This document shows positions 17,913-26,042 of a stretch of 64,000 bases of DNA, piece after piece; within the stretch, counting starts at the first letter, position 1, and every line of letters begins with the position of its first letter. The notes beneath the pieces were generated by a model. That model searched no databases. It had not been told where the DNA came from and saw only the letters and a list, made by a program, of their open reading frames with translations. The stretch is from the NCBI GenBank assembly GCA_913776245.1, contig CAJYLO010000018.1, forward strand, positions 1 through 64,000, read 5' to 3'. This DNA is from an uncultured Chryseobacterium sp. GTDB taxonomy: Bacteria; Bacteroidota; Bacteroidia; Flavobacteriales; Weeksellaceae. The translations under genes and the position numbers were made by a program.

Positions 17913-20015
17913 ATGAAAATCATCAAAGGAAATACAAGTCCAAAGGCTGAAGAAAAAACATTTTATGAACTATCCATTTTGGTTCCTGATTTCAGCAACC
18001 CTATTTTCAACAATAAGCCGAAAGAAAAATATATCTGCACATTGTTCAAAAAAGATAAAGCAACCGGTTGGAAACAAGTTTCAAAAAATATTAAATATGG
18101 TAAAAAAGTACCTTATACTTTCGGAGAGAAAGTGGTAGGGATTCCTTATAGAATAGAAGTCCACACAGAAACTAAAAATCTTCTGAATGTAACGGAAAAA
18201 AAATTTGTGGCTAACTTGATTGTAACCCCAAGAACAGCAAAAGAATCTGTTATCGGAAGGGTTATATTACTGAACAGAGGAAATATAGATGTCAATAAAG
18301 CAAAATTTAGTGAATCATTATCAGCAGAAGCAAGAACCTCCAATTTGTTTGCGAAAGAAATTACATTTTATCTTTGGGAGGAAGGAGTTTCAGAAGCTGA
18401 CAAATACAAAAAACCTAAAAAAGCTTTTGTTGATAAAAACGGAATAGCCAAAGTAACATTTAGTTTGTCTGAATATGCTACGCCGAAAACCCTTATGAGT
18501 TTTTTTACCGGAGATGAAAATACAACGAAGAAATTTTTTGTATCAGCTGTTTATGAGAATAAAAAAGTAACAAATAAAACACCTGTAGTAGCAAGTGACG
18601 GAACAACACAACCTGCAAGTACTTCTGCAAGTAATAGTAATAATAGGGGTTCTGGTATAATAAGTAGATTAACTGAAATAGTTGCTGAAGGAATGGAAAG
18701 TATTACAAGCAACAATCAAGAAAACACGAGAAGTGCAACGAGTGTAGAGCAAATACAACCTGCAAAATCTAATACTGAAAATAAATGTCCTAATTGCAGC
18801 AAAGATATCACAGTTGAAGAACTTAAAAAAATATTTTCAGATGCAAGTGATACAACTTTAAAAGAAGCAGCAACGGCTTATAATAAGTATATGAAAAATT
18901 TGAATATGAACACTTGTTGGAATAAAGCACATTTTTTTGCGCAAGCATCTATAGAAGTAGGATCTTCTTTTACTTTAAAACAAGGAGAAAGTTTAAATTA
19001 TTCAGCCAGAAGACTTAAGGATGGAGACTATGTAAGCGGTTCAGGATGGATAAAAGATTTAAAAAATGGTGGACACTATACTTCCGGAAAATGGAAAACA
19101 GGGCCTTTTTCGTACTTTAAAAGTCATCAAGATGATGCTGATAAATATGGTAGAAAAGACTTAAATAAATATGGTGATGGGGGTATTCAAAAGGCCAATT
19201 ATGAAATGATTGCAAGTTTAGTTTATGATGATGAAAATAGATCATCTAAAGAAAAATTAGGAAATACTCAGGCAGGAGATGGGTGGAAGTTCAGAGGAAG
19301 AGGTTTGGTTCAATTAACAGGGAGATCCAATTATAATGCTGTTAATAAATATACCTTAAAAGAGGAAAACATAGATATTTTATTAAATCCAGATAAGGTT
19401 AATGAAGTTAAAATTGCAGTTTTGACATCAATGGGATATTGGAAAAATCACGGAGGAGACACAAAATCTAATGGACAAAAAGACGAAGATATCCTTTCTC
19501 GGCTCGTAGGAAGTGATGTAGATTATGCAGGTAAAAAAAGAAACTTTGATAATATAACCTCAAAAGTTTTTAAGATTAATGAATGTAAACTTACAAAAAC
19601 ACAAAAAGCAGAGAGTAGATCTGAAAAAAAAGGCAAGTATGATATAGAAAAAGCAGTTGCTCATCTTGATAGCAATGCATTACCAAAATCTAAAGGAAAA
19701 TGTGCTTTATATGTAAGGCAGGCTATAAATGCTGGAGGAATATATCATTTATCTGGCCACGCAACAGAATACTATGATACTGATAAATTATCAAAATATG
19801 GTTTTACTAAAATAGGAAGTGATTTAGATTTAAATTCTGTTTCATTAAAAAAGGGAGACATAGCAACATTTAGTTCTGTAAAAGGGCATCCATATGGGCA
19901 TATAGCAATGTGGAATGGTAAACAATGGGTTTCAGATTTTAAACAAAAATCTTTTTGGGTGGCTACTCAATATTCGATAGATAAAAAATATGCCATATAT
20001 AGATGGGTAGAATAA
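17913..20015 (+). CDS. T6SS cell-wall effector with GH19 and CHAP-like amidase domains
   Basis: This 700-residue effector has three parts. Residues 1-220 are a beta-rich delivery region, followed by a serine/asparagine linker. Residues 295-540 are a GH19-type lysozyme/chitinase domain: ACWNKAHFF-like helix with HFFAQASIEVG (likely catalytic Glu348) and the hallmark GDGWKFRGRGLVQLTGRSNY. Residues 575-700 are a CHAP/NlpC-like amidase domain with GKCALYVRQAINAGG (Cys597) and HPYGHIAMWNGKQWVSDF (His663). It would cut both the glycan and the peptide parts of peptidoglycan in target cells. The CPNCSKD motif (Cys292/295) before the GH19 domain may bind a metal. The DUF4280 protein before it is the likely tip, and the lipoprotein after it the likely immunity protein. 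Confidence 0.85.
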   Translation: MKIIKGNTSPKAEEKTFYELSILVPDFSNPIFNNKPKEKYICTLFKKDKATGWKQVSKNIKYGKKVPYTFGEKVVGIPYRIEVHTETKNLLNVTEKKFVANLIVTPRTAKESVIGRVILLNRGNIDVNKAKFSESLSAEARTSNLFAKEITFYLWEEGVSEADKYKKPKKAFVDKNGIAKVTFSLSEYATPKTLMSFFTGDENTTKKFFVSAVYENKKVTNKTPVVASDGTTQPASTSASNSNNRGSGIISRLTEIVAEGMESITSNNQENTRSATSVEQIQPAKSNTENKCPNCSKDITVEELKKIFSDASDTTLKEAATAYNKYMKNLNMNTCWNKAHFFAQASIEVGSSFTLKQGESLNYSARRLKDGDYVSGSGWIKDLKNGGHYTSGKWKTGPFSYFKSHQDDADKYGRKDLNKYGDGGIQKANYEMIASLVYDDENRSSKEKLGNTQAGDGWKFRGRGLVQLTGRSNYNAVNKYTLKEENIDILLNPDKVNEVKIAVLTSMGYWKNHGGDTKSNGQKDEDILSRLVGSDVDYAGKKRNFDNITSKVFKINECKLTKTQKAESRSEKKGKYDIEKAVAHLDSNALPKSKGKCALYVRQAINAGGIYHLSGHATEYYDTDKLSKYGFTKIGSDLDLNSVSLKKGDIATFSSVKGHPYGHIAMWNGKQWVSDFKQKSFWVATQYSIDKKYAIYRWVE

Positions 20016-20054
20016 AAACTTACTTTACAATAAATAATGCTTAACTTATATTTT

Positions 20055-21089
20055 ATGAGAACTATAATATTTTTATTCCTATTTGTATCAATAACCATAA
20101 GCTGTAAACAAGAACCTGAGTCAGTTAAAAGTAATACAATAGATACTCTAAAAATCAATAACTCTGAAAAAGCTATTCAAGCCTTAACAGAATTTTATGT
20201 ATTGTTCTATGGTAGTGATAAACCTTTGAATGATAAAAATAAGATGAAAAATTATGTTTCAGAACGTATTTTAAAAAAGATAGATAGTCTTACTTCAAAT
20301 GAAAAAAATTTAATTTTAGATTATGATCCTTTTATTAAAGGGCAAGATTATGATGGTGATGTAATCAAAAAAACACTAAAAATTGAACCTTTAAAAAATG
20401 AAAACGAATATAGAATAAGCTTTTTATTATTTGATGATAAAAATGAAAAAAGAACATATGTAGATGTTTTGTTGAAAAAAGATAAAAACAAAAATTTCTT
20501 GATTTACAGTATTCTAAATGATGAATATTTGAATTTTAAAAAGGATAATTCACCTATATCTACAAATTTGGTAGCAAATGAAAATGAAATCATCAATTCT
20601 TTGAAGTTTGATAACTATCATATTTTAAAAAATGAAAAATGTGATTTGAATGAAGATGGGCTAAATGATATTATATTAATATTTAGTATATCAAAAGAGT
20701 TTAACCAACAGGATGAAACAACTTTAGACTCGCCCGTTTATATTTTAATAAATACAGGAGAAAATAATTTTGAAGTGTATAAAAATAAACATATTATTTA
20801 TACGTTTATGCCTAATACGCCAGCAGAAGGATTTAGAAATTTGGCAATCAAAAATAATTTTTTCACTATTGAGCAACAAGAAGGTGGTGGCAAATTCTTT
20901 ATTGATACCTACACCACTTTTAAATATGATAAACAGAATAAAACAATTATCCTCAGTAAATACGGTAAATCATATACAGATAGAAATGACCCGGATAAAT
21001 TGATTCCAGACAAAATATATACTTCCAAAAATTTTAAAATTATAACATTTGAAGAATTTAATGCGCAAACCATAGAGAAAAAATTTTAG
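20055..21089 (+). CDS. Lipoprotein, candidate immunity to the cell-wall effector
   Basis: The ATG at 20055 gives a lipoprotein signal (MRTIIFLFLFVSITISC); the ATG six codons upstream (20037) would add residues before it. The 344-residue protein has an N-terminal helical part and a C-terminal beta-rich part with an EF-hand-like loop (NEDGLNDIILIF) typical of FG-GAP/VCBS-like lipoproteins. It is the only gene after the GH19/amidase effector, so it probably guards against one or both activities in the periplasm. After the TAG at 21087 the same frame continues into an SH3-like remnant. Confidence 0.65.
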   Translation: MRTIIFLFLFVSITISCKQEPESVKSNTIDTLKINNSEKAIQALTEFYVLFYGSDKPLNDKNKMKNYVSERILKKIDSLTSNEKNLILDYDPFIKGQDYDGDVIKKTLKIEPLKNENEYRISFLLFDDKNEKRTYVDVLLKKDKNKNFLIYSILNDEYLNFKKDNSPISTNLVANENEIINSLKFDNYHILKNEKCDLNEDGLNDIILIFSISKEFNQQDETTLDSPVYILINTGENNFEVYKNKHIIYTFMPNTPAEGFRNLAIKNNFFTIEQQEGGGKFFIDTYTTFKYDKQNKTIILSKYGKSYTDRNDPDKLIPDKIYTSKNFKIITFEEFNAQTIEKKF

Positions 21090-21314
21090 GGTGATGATAA
21101 TTTAGATGATAAAAAATATCTAGTCCAAGATCCCGACGGTTATACCAACCTCCGCAAAGAAAAAAACACACAATCAGAAATATTACAGAAAGTAAAATCT
21201 GGAGAAAATATTGAAGTTTTAAATAATACAGGAGTTTGGTATTTGGTAAAAACCAAAGAAGGTAAAACATGATATGTACATAAGAGTAGAATTAAAAATT
21301 GTAATTTTGGCTAA
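21090..21314 (+). pseudogene. SH3b-domain remnant in frame after the lipoprotein stop
   Basis: Directly after the TAG at 21087-21089 the same frame encodes a bacterial SH3 domain (DPDGYTNLRKEKN, IEVLNNTGVWYLVKTKEG), then a TGA at 21270-21272 inside the expected GYVHKSRI motif, then YVHKSRIKN and a final TAA at 21312. Either the lipoprotein once had a C-terminal SH3b domain that two nonsense mutations removed, or this is the tail of another lipoprotein joined here. SH3b tails bind peptidoglycan, which fits an immunity protein against a cell-wall enzyme. Confidence 0.6.
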
Positions 21315-21615
21315 GGAAAAATATAGGCAACGCTTTTTGATACTGCTATTTTCAAGCTCAATTTCTAAATTCCTCTAGACGAATTCTCAAATTCCTCAAG
21401 ACGAATTTCCAAACTCCTCAAGACGAATTACAAATTTCCTCAAGACGAATTCTTAAACTCCTCAAGACTGATGATTAAAATGCGAAGCCAAACAAAGATT
21501 TTGCTCCAATAAAGAATTTATAAAAGCAAGGTGAACATCGCTCATACGCAAATGAAAGCAAGAAGTTACCTAACGTATCGGGGATATAGGCGGGCAGAGT
21601 AGTATCGATCAATGA
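21315..21615. other. Gene-free stretch at the island edge
   Basis: No supported gene lies between the SH3 remnant and the first minus-strand gene. It holds the 22-bp tandem repeat listed separately (21360-21469). The base composition changes near here from the AT-rich cargo island to the more balanced sequence that follows. Confidence 0.6.
21360..21469. repeat. Five tandem copies of a degenerate 22-bp repeat
   Basis: Five units abut without spacers at 21360, 21382, 21404, 21426 and 21448; the consensus is AATTCTCAAATTCCTCAAGA followed by CG. The CCTCAAGACGAATT core is nearly invariant (the first copy has CTCTAGACG), while bases 4-10 vary. The period of 22 is not a multiple of three, so it is not coding, and it equals about two helical turns, which would place protein contacts on one face of the DNA. 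Confidence 0.9.
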
Positions 21616-21966
21616 TTACAGCTCGTATTGGCCTATCATCCTGCTGAGAATAAAGTTGACGTATTCATCATCCACCATTTTGGTGTCCATCAGTTTGTTG
21701 CGGTATTCGTAGGAAGCCAGGATTTTGGCCAGCCTGAGATACTGCGGATGGTAGGCCTCCTGCACTTTAATCCTGCTGTTGCCATTCACAGTGTTGATGA
21801 TGGTATCGTCTACAGTCCTGAGCTTGATGATGAGGTGGTGAAGATTTTGAAATCCGGCTCCTGAATACCTCTCAATAATATTAACTTTAAAACTCTTGAA
21901 GTAAATGGTTTTAAATTGAAGTTTTGATTTTCGGTCAACATGTTGAATTTCGAGTCGGAATTCCAT
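21616..21966 (-). CDS. Conserved-looking hypothetical protein
   Basis: The 116-residue minus-strand frame has balanced composition and a coherent strand-then-helix pattern: a basic N-terminal beta region (MEFRLEIQHVDRKSKLQFK), a middle segment IIKLRTVDDTIINTVNGNSRIKV, and a helical C-terminal half with EAYHPQYLRLAKILASYEYR. No family is recognised and there is no signal peptide. A plus-strand frame over the same bases (21628-21864) looks like a shadow. It is the first gene outside the T6SS island, and its divergent orientation supports a boundary here. Confidence 0.6.
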   Translation of the reverse strand: MEFRLEIQHVDRKSKLQFKTIYFKSFKVNIIERYSGAGFQNLHHLIIKLRTVDDTIINTVNGNSRIKVQEAYHPQYLRLAKILASYEYRNKLMDTKMVDDEYVNFILSRMIGQYEL

Positions 21967-22116
21967 TCGTGTCTGATTTGTTAGGGAATAATATGATAGG
22001 ACAAAAATAAAAACTATTATGAACTATCCCTTATGATCGGCTCATTTATTTTATAAAATTTAGTTTTTTATAACCGGATACATTGATTTGAGTACGTCAA
22101 GTGTCAAATCATTGTG

Positions 22117-22944
22117 CTAAACTGCCGCTGATTCCCGATAAGCCATCGGAGATATCCCTTTTGCCGATTTAAAATATTTTCCAAAGTGCGAATTATCTGT
22201 AAAACCGAGTTCGTACGCTATTTCTCGGACAGAAATTGTGGAGTGCAGCAACAGTCTCTCGGCTTCCAGAATGACGCGGTTTTTCACAGTCTGTCCTGCT
22301 GTAATGCCGGTTTGTTGCCTGACCAAAGTATTCAGATAATTGGATGTGACATTGAGTTTTGCAGCATAATGCCCGGTAGATTTAGATTCTTTGAAATCCT
22401 GGTTGACCATTTCGGTAAAATCTTCTGCAATCTGTTTCTTATGATCTACAGAACGGCTGACTGCAATTCGTCTTTTGGAACTTCTGATTAATTTCAGGAT
22501 CAGTACTTTCAGAAGCAGAGAAGCTATTTCTTTTCTGAATTTTTTGGAACTGTCAGATTCCTGGCGGATGTCTTCAAAAACATTTTTGAACACAGTGATG
22601 TGGTCGCCGGTATCGACTGAAAGCGGAACATTTTCCAGAGCGCGATCGCTTTTAATCATTTTGTTACCGGTATAGACATGATTATAAAACAATTTTGTAA
22701 ACAAAAGAACGCTACCTTCCACCATTTCACAATTTGCAATATTATAGACCTGATGATCATTAAGGAAGAATATTTTTCCCGGGTTTACGGTATACTCGCA
22801 ATCATCGATCAGAAGAGAACCTTTGCCAGATTCCGGCAACAACACTGCAAAAAAACGGTTCCTGCGATTAAATCTTTCCAGCTGAACGGCTCTGAACTCA
22901 TCAAAAGAAATTATTACACAGCCTGATTTCACTGATGGTTGCAC
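22117..22944 (-). CDS. AraC-family transcriptional regulator
   Basis: The 275-residue protein has an N-terminal cupin-like sensing domain (GKGSLLIDDCEYTVNPGKIFFL) and a C-terminal AraC DNA-binding domain with two helix-turn-helix units. The second carries the signature VREIAYELGFTDNSHFGKYFKSAKGISPMAYR (read in two parts around GFTDNSHFGKYFK). The first HTH region (KLNVTSNYLNTLVRQQTG) is also clear. The ligand is unknown. It lies upstream of nothing obvious on its own strand; the stress/racemase operon ends about 100 bases to its right and is a possible target. Confidence 0.9.
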   Translation of the reverse strand: MQPSVKSGCVIISFDEFRAVQLERFNRRNRFFAVLLPESGKGSLLIDDCEYTVNPGKIFFLNDHQVYNIANCEMVEGSVLLFTKLFYNHVYTGNKMIKSDRALENVPLSVDTGDHITVFKNVFEDIRQESDSSKKFRKEIASLLLKVLILKLIRSSKRRIAVSRSVDHKKQIAEDFTEMVNQDFKESKSTGHYAAKLNVTSNYLNTLVRQQTGITAGQTVKNRVILEAERLLLHSTISVREIAYELGFTDNSHFGKYFKSAKGISPMAYRESAAV

Positions 22945-23048
22945 TGTAAATTGATCAATCGTTAAAGTTCTAATCGTAAGTTCCAGAAGCTTATTTTTGA
23001 ATCAAAGATAAGGATTGCAGGACAAACCGGTTTTTAAGATTTTTTAAT

Positions 23049-24164
23049 CTAGTTTTTACACTGGAGGATTTTAAACTCATTCAGCCTGATTTTACGTTCC
23101 ACATGCTTGTCAATGTAATTGGAATTCATGGCACGCAGGACAGAGAGATAATTAGGGCTGAAATCCAGCTTGTCACCTACACGCAATTTTTCCGGATTAT
23201 CTGCGACATCCAGAATCATCATATCGGAACTGGCACCGAGAATCTTCATCGCTTTGTTCATAGGCTGGATGTGTTGAGCTTCGATGTCCAGAATCCCAAC
23301 ATCCACAATAGCACGGAAGGACGTTCTGCTACGGTCCGTATCATCGAAACGGATCTTGTTTCCAGTAAGGTTAGTTCCGGAATTGCCGGCGGGAACCATT
23401 GGTTTTTCATGGATTTCGATGATCTCTGCGGTGAGCGTAAAAACATCCTGATACATTGGCGGAATCACATCGTCATGGAAAACATCCGTACCGAAAAATA
23501 ACGACTCACCGACGCGGAAATGATTAATACCTCCGGGAATCTGATTCTGATAAATCAGCGGAATGGTGACAGATGAGCCTGCAGAAATATACGGCAGCTG
23601 TACATCGTAAGTTTTCTCCACAATGGTCTTGTAACGATTTAGCTTGCGCAGTTTTTTCTCATCAGGCAAGATGCCGTTCAGGCAATTGAGATTAGTCCCG
23701 ATGCCCACAATTCTGATGTTCGGAAGTTTTCTGATCTTGCCATAAAATCTTGACAGATCTCTGGCCATAATGCCTTCACGTAGCTCACCCATTTCTACCA
23801 TGATGACAATTCTATGCACTTTATTCTGCGTGCAAGCCTCTTCCGAAAGAGCCCGGATGGTTGCTACCTCACTATTGAAGCTGACATCTGCATACTTTAC
23901 GATGTCTTTTGCAAGATGTTTAGCAGGCGGCTTAATGTATACAGTCTGCTGATCTGGCGACAGCTTTTTGATTGTTTTAAGGTTGCTAAGCCTGGAATCG
24001 CAGATATCCTTATGGCAAAACTGAAGCAATGCCTGCAGAAATTTCTCATTCCCACACAACAATTTGGCCACCACAGACCATTCAATGCCATTGGCTTCAA
24101 AAAGCTCGTTCAGGTAATCGAAGTTATATTTTAGTTTAGGAGTATTAAGTGTAATGTGAGCCAT
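23049..24164 (-). CDS. PLP-dependent amino-acid racemase (alanine/ornithine racemase type)
   Basis: The 371-residue protein has the fold-type III PLP barrel pattern of alanine racemase relatives. The segment WSVVAKLLCGNEKF holds the likely PLP lysine (VAK), SAGSSVTIPLI resembles the phosphate-binding loop, and NHFRVGESLFFG the C-terminal barrel motif. It is closest to the ornithine racemase/YhfX-like group rather than to canonical Alr. The reaction would interconvert L- and D-forms of an amino acid, the exact one uncertain. Its ATG is one base after the stop of the acetyltransferase gene, so the two are coupled and may act on the same substrate. Confidence 0.8.
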   Translation of the reverse strand: MAHITLNTPKLKYNFDYLNELFEANGIEWSVVAKLLCGNEKFLQALLQFCHKDICDSRLSNLKTIKKLSPDQQTVYIKPPAKHLAKDIVKYADVSFNSEVATIRALSEEACTQNKVHRIVIMVEMGELREGIMARDLSRFYGKIRKLPNIRIVGIGTNLNCLNGILPDEKKLRKLNRYKTIVEKTYDVQLPYISAGSSVTIPLIYQNQIPGGINHFRVGESLFFGTDVFHDDVIPPMYQDVFTLTAEIIEIHEKPMVPAGNSGTNLTGNKIRFDDTDRSRTSFRAIVDVGILDIEAQHIQPMNKAMKILGASSDMMILDVADNPEKLRVGDKLDFSPNYLSVLRAMNSNYIDKHVERKIRLNEFKILQCKN

Positions 24165-24165
24165 A

Positions 24166-24609
24166 TTATTTTTTTAGTCTCATTTCCAGATATTTACTAG
24201 TGAATCCGAGTTTGGTATAGAGTTTCATGGCCGGATTTTCCGGCTCGCAATGCAGGGCAATATCGCCCTCAGCTTTTTGTATCGCATGCTCCATAAGTTT
24301 TTTGCCAATGCCTTTGCCGCGGTGATTTTCGTCTGTGGCAATGTAAACCAGAATATTTTCCGGGATGTAGCCGCCCATTCCCGTTTTATTGACAATGACT
24401 GCGCCGAGTATATTTTGTTGATCGTCTCTTGCCGTGATCACGCAACCTCCGGGCTTGCCATGCATACCATTTGCATAATCCAAGGCACTGGCGATCTGAT
24501 CTTGCGGATCACCATAGCTTCCCAGATGTTGGAACAGGAAACGGACGACTGCTGATTTTTCATCCTCTGTCATTTGTTCTTTTTCGGTGTATTGTTGTAG
24601 TGTAATCAT
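24166..24609 (-). CDS. GNAT-family N-acetyltransferase
   Basis: The 147-residue product is a single GNAT domain. The acetyl-CoA loop is seen in VYIATDENHRGKGIGKKLM (motif A, R-x-K-G-I-G-K) and the C-terminal motif in ENPAMKLYTKLGFTSKYLEMRL. It sits between a universal stress protein gene (12 bases upstream) and the racemase gene (downstream), forming a three-gene minus-strand operon. The acetyl acceptor may be an amino acid handled by the racemase; that is an inference from the pairing. Confidence 0.85.
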   Translation of the reverse strand: MITLQQYTEKEQMTEDEKSAVVRFLFQHLGSYGDPQDQIASALDYANGMHGKPGGCVITARDDQQNILGAVIVNKTGMGGYIPENILVYIATDENHRGKGIGKKLMEHAIQKAEGDIALHCEPENPAMKLYTKLGFTSKYLEMRLKK

Positions 24610-24621
24610 AAAAATTTGTAT

Positions 24622-25530
24622 TTATCCCGGGTGGGGAAGTGTGATGTCAATACCACTTGGTAAAGACGGATTGAGCTTCTTTCTCAGGTATTTGTTTTTT
24701 AGAAACAGCAGCGGAATATTGGTGCCGTTGATCACCTTTTTGAAGAAGTTTTCCATGAAAAAGGATTTCCAGCTTTGCTCGTCCTGATAATTGAGGATAA
24801 TGATGTCTGCACGTTCATCCTTAGAGCACGCCGCAATTTTACCGGCTTTGTCTTTTGTGATGTAAAATGATGCCTGGTAATCCTGAGATTTATAATCCAG
24901 GGATTTCCGGAGCTGCTCAAATAAGGCGCTCAGATCTTCCACATCTTCCTGCGAGCTAAGTCCCAGCAAGTTGATGATGCCGCGGTTTTTGCGTGCAATA
25001 GCGACAGAAAGATCTACCTTATCCAGAAGGTTTTGCAAGACGCGTATGGGAACGAGAATATTATCAAAAGTATATTTTCTGCATTGTTCCGGTACCAGAA
25101 GTACAGAACAATTAGTGCCGGTAAGCAGTTCGTAGGATTCAGATCCCAGAATGACCTGGGAAAAGTTTTGCGTCCCAGAAGTGCCGCACACCATCAGATC
25201 CACATCTTCATTGGAAACCGTTTCATTCACGGCTTGTATCAGGCTATCATTCTTCAGCACGGTTTGTATGATCAACTGCGGAAACTGCTTTTTTAAGAAA
25301 ATTTCTATTTCACCGAGTGCAGTTTCTGCATTGCTGACATTTTCTGCCACTGTATCGGACCCCAAAACCTGACGACCTGTACGGTCTGTAACAAAAAAGT
25401 TATTGATGTTATGAAGAATAATAACTCTCGAATGATGCCTGCACGCCATCTGCAGAGCAAGCCTCATGGCATTTTCCGATTTTTCAGAAAAGTTAGTGGT
25501 CACAAGTATGGTGGAAATAGACTGCTTCAT
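24622..25530 (-). CDS. Tandem universal stress protein
   Basis: The 302-residue product has two UspA folds. The first (1-145) begins STILVTTNFSEKSENAMRLALQMA and contains VDLMVCGTSGTQNFSQVILGSESYELL, whose G-x-x-G..G-S-x-S layout matches the ATP-binding signature. The second (about 150-280) begins FDNILVPIRVLQNLLDKVDLSVAIA and is more degenerate, lacking the nucleotide loop. Such proteins help cells survive starvation and oxidative stress. It is the first gene of the operon with the acetyltransferase and racemase. Confidence 0.88.
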   Translation of the reverse strand: MKQSISTILVTTNFSEKSENAMRLALQMACRHHSRVIILHNINNFFVTDRTGRQVLGSDTVAENVSNAETALGEIEIFLKKQFPQLIIQTVLKNDSLIQAVNETVSNEDVDLMVCGTSGTQNFSQVILGSESYELLTGTNCSVLLVPEQCRKYTFDNILVPIRVLQNLLDKVDLSVAIARKNRGIINLLGLSSQEDVEDLSALFEQLRKSLDYKSQDYQASFYITKDKAGKIAACSKDERADIIILNYQDEQSWKSFFMENFFKKVINGTNIPLLFLKNKYLRKKLNPSLPSGIDITLPHPG

Positions 25531-26042
25531 AGAATGTTTTGCAAAATTGATTTTGCTTATGCAAAGTTCCGGCTTCTAGGCAAATTACTGTGTGACATAA
25601 GCTTTCAATAATGGTATATTTCATTGATAGAAGATACTTTGAAGGACGATTTAACTGGTAGAAAGACATTGTGTCTCTTTTATTATTCAGAATGTTAAAA
25701 GAATTATTCCAGACTTAAACTAGAATTCCCGTTTTGAAAATTGTTATTTGAAAACATCAGATTTACAACAAATAGAATGATCTCTAATTGAGATTTATAC
25801 ACTTTGTCCAATTTTATAATAATCAGTGGAAATCTACTGAGAGCAAATATGGAATATAAACCAATCTCAAAAATGACTCAATTCTTTATGTTACAGCCAA
25901 AGATAATGTACCGCCTGGAATAAATGCCAGCGCAGCATTAGCAGTTTATAATTATTTACAAACAAACTTTAATGCGAGTGCAGCGCAGAGGATTACTTTT
26001 AAAGAAAATCATGTTGGATATTGACTAATGATCAGCAATAGA
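25531..26042. other. Intergenic stretch with a probable gene remnant
   Basis: Between the stress-protein start and the CLC gene end no complete gene is visible. A plus-strand frame at 25860-26024 without a start codon reads like protein (VTAKDNVPPGINASAALAVY, then NYLQTNFNASAAQRITFKEN), suggesting the tail of a lost gene of unknown family. The rest is AT-rich and holds the promoter region of the minus-strand operon, which I cannot place. Confidence 0.4.

Noticed and set aside
20770-21003. Separate 77-codon gene inside the lipoprotein gene
   Set aside because: It lies in another frame of a clear lipoprotein gene and has no protein-like features of its own.
1-21300. Complete T6SS apparatus locus
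   Set aside because: Only Hcp, VgrG, tip and cargo genes are visible; sheath (TssB/C), baseplate, membrane complex and ClpV genes are absent from the window.
21360-21469. CRISPR array
   Set aside because: The 22-bp units abut directly and have no unique spacers; no cas genes are present.
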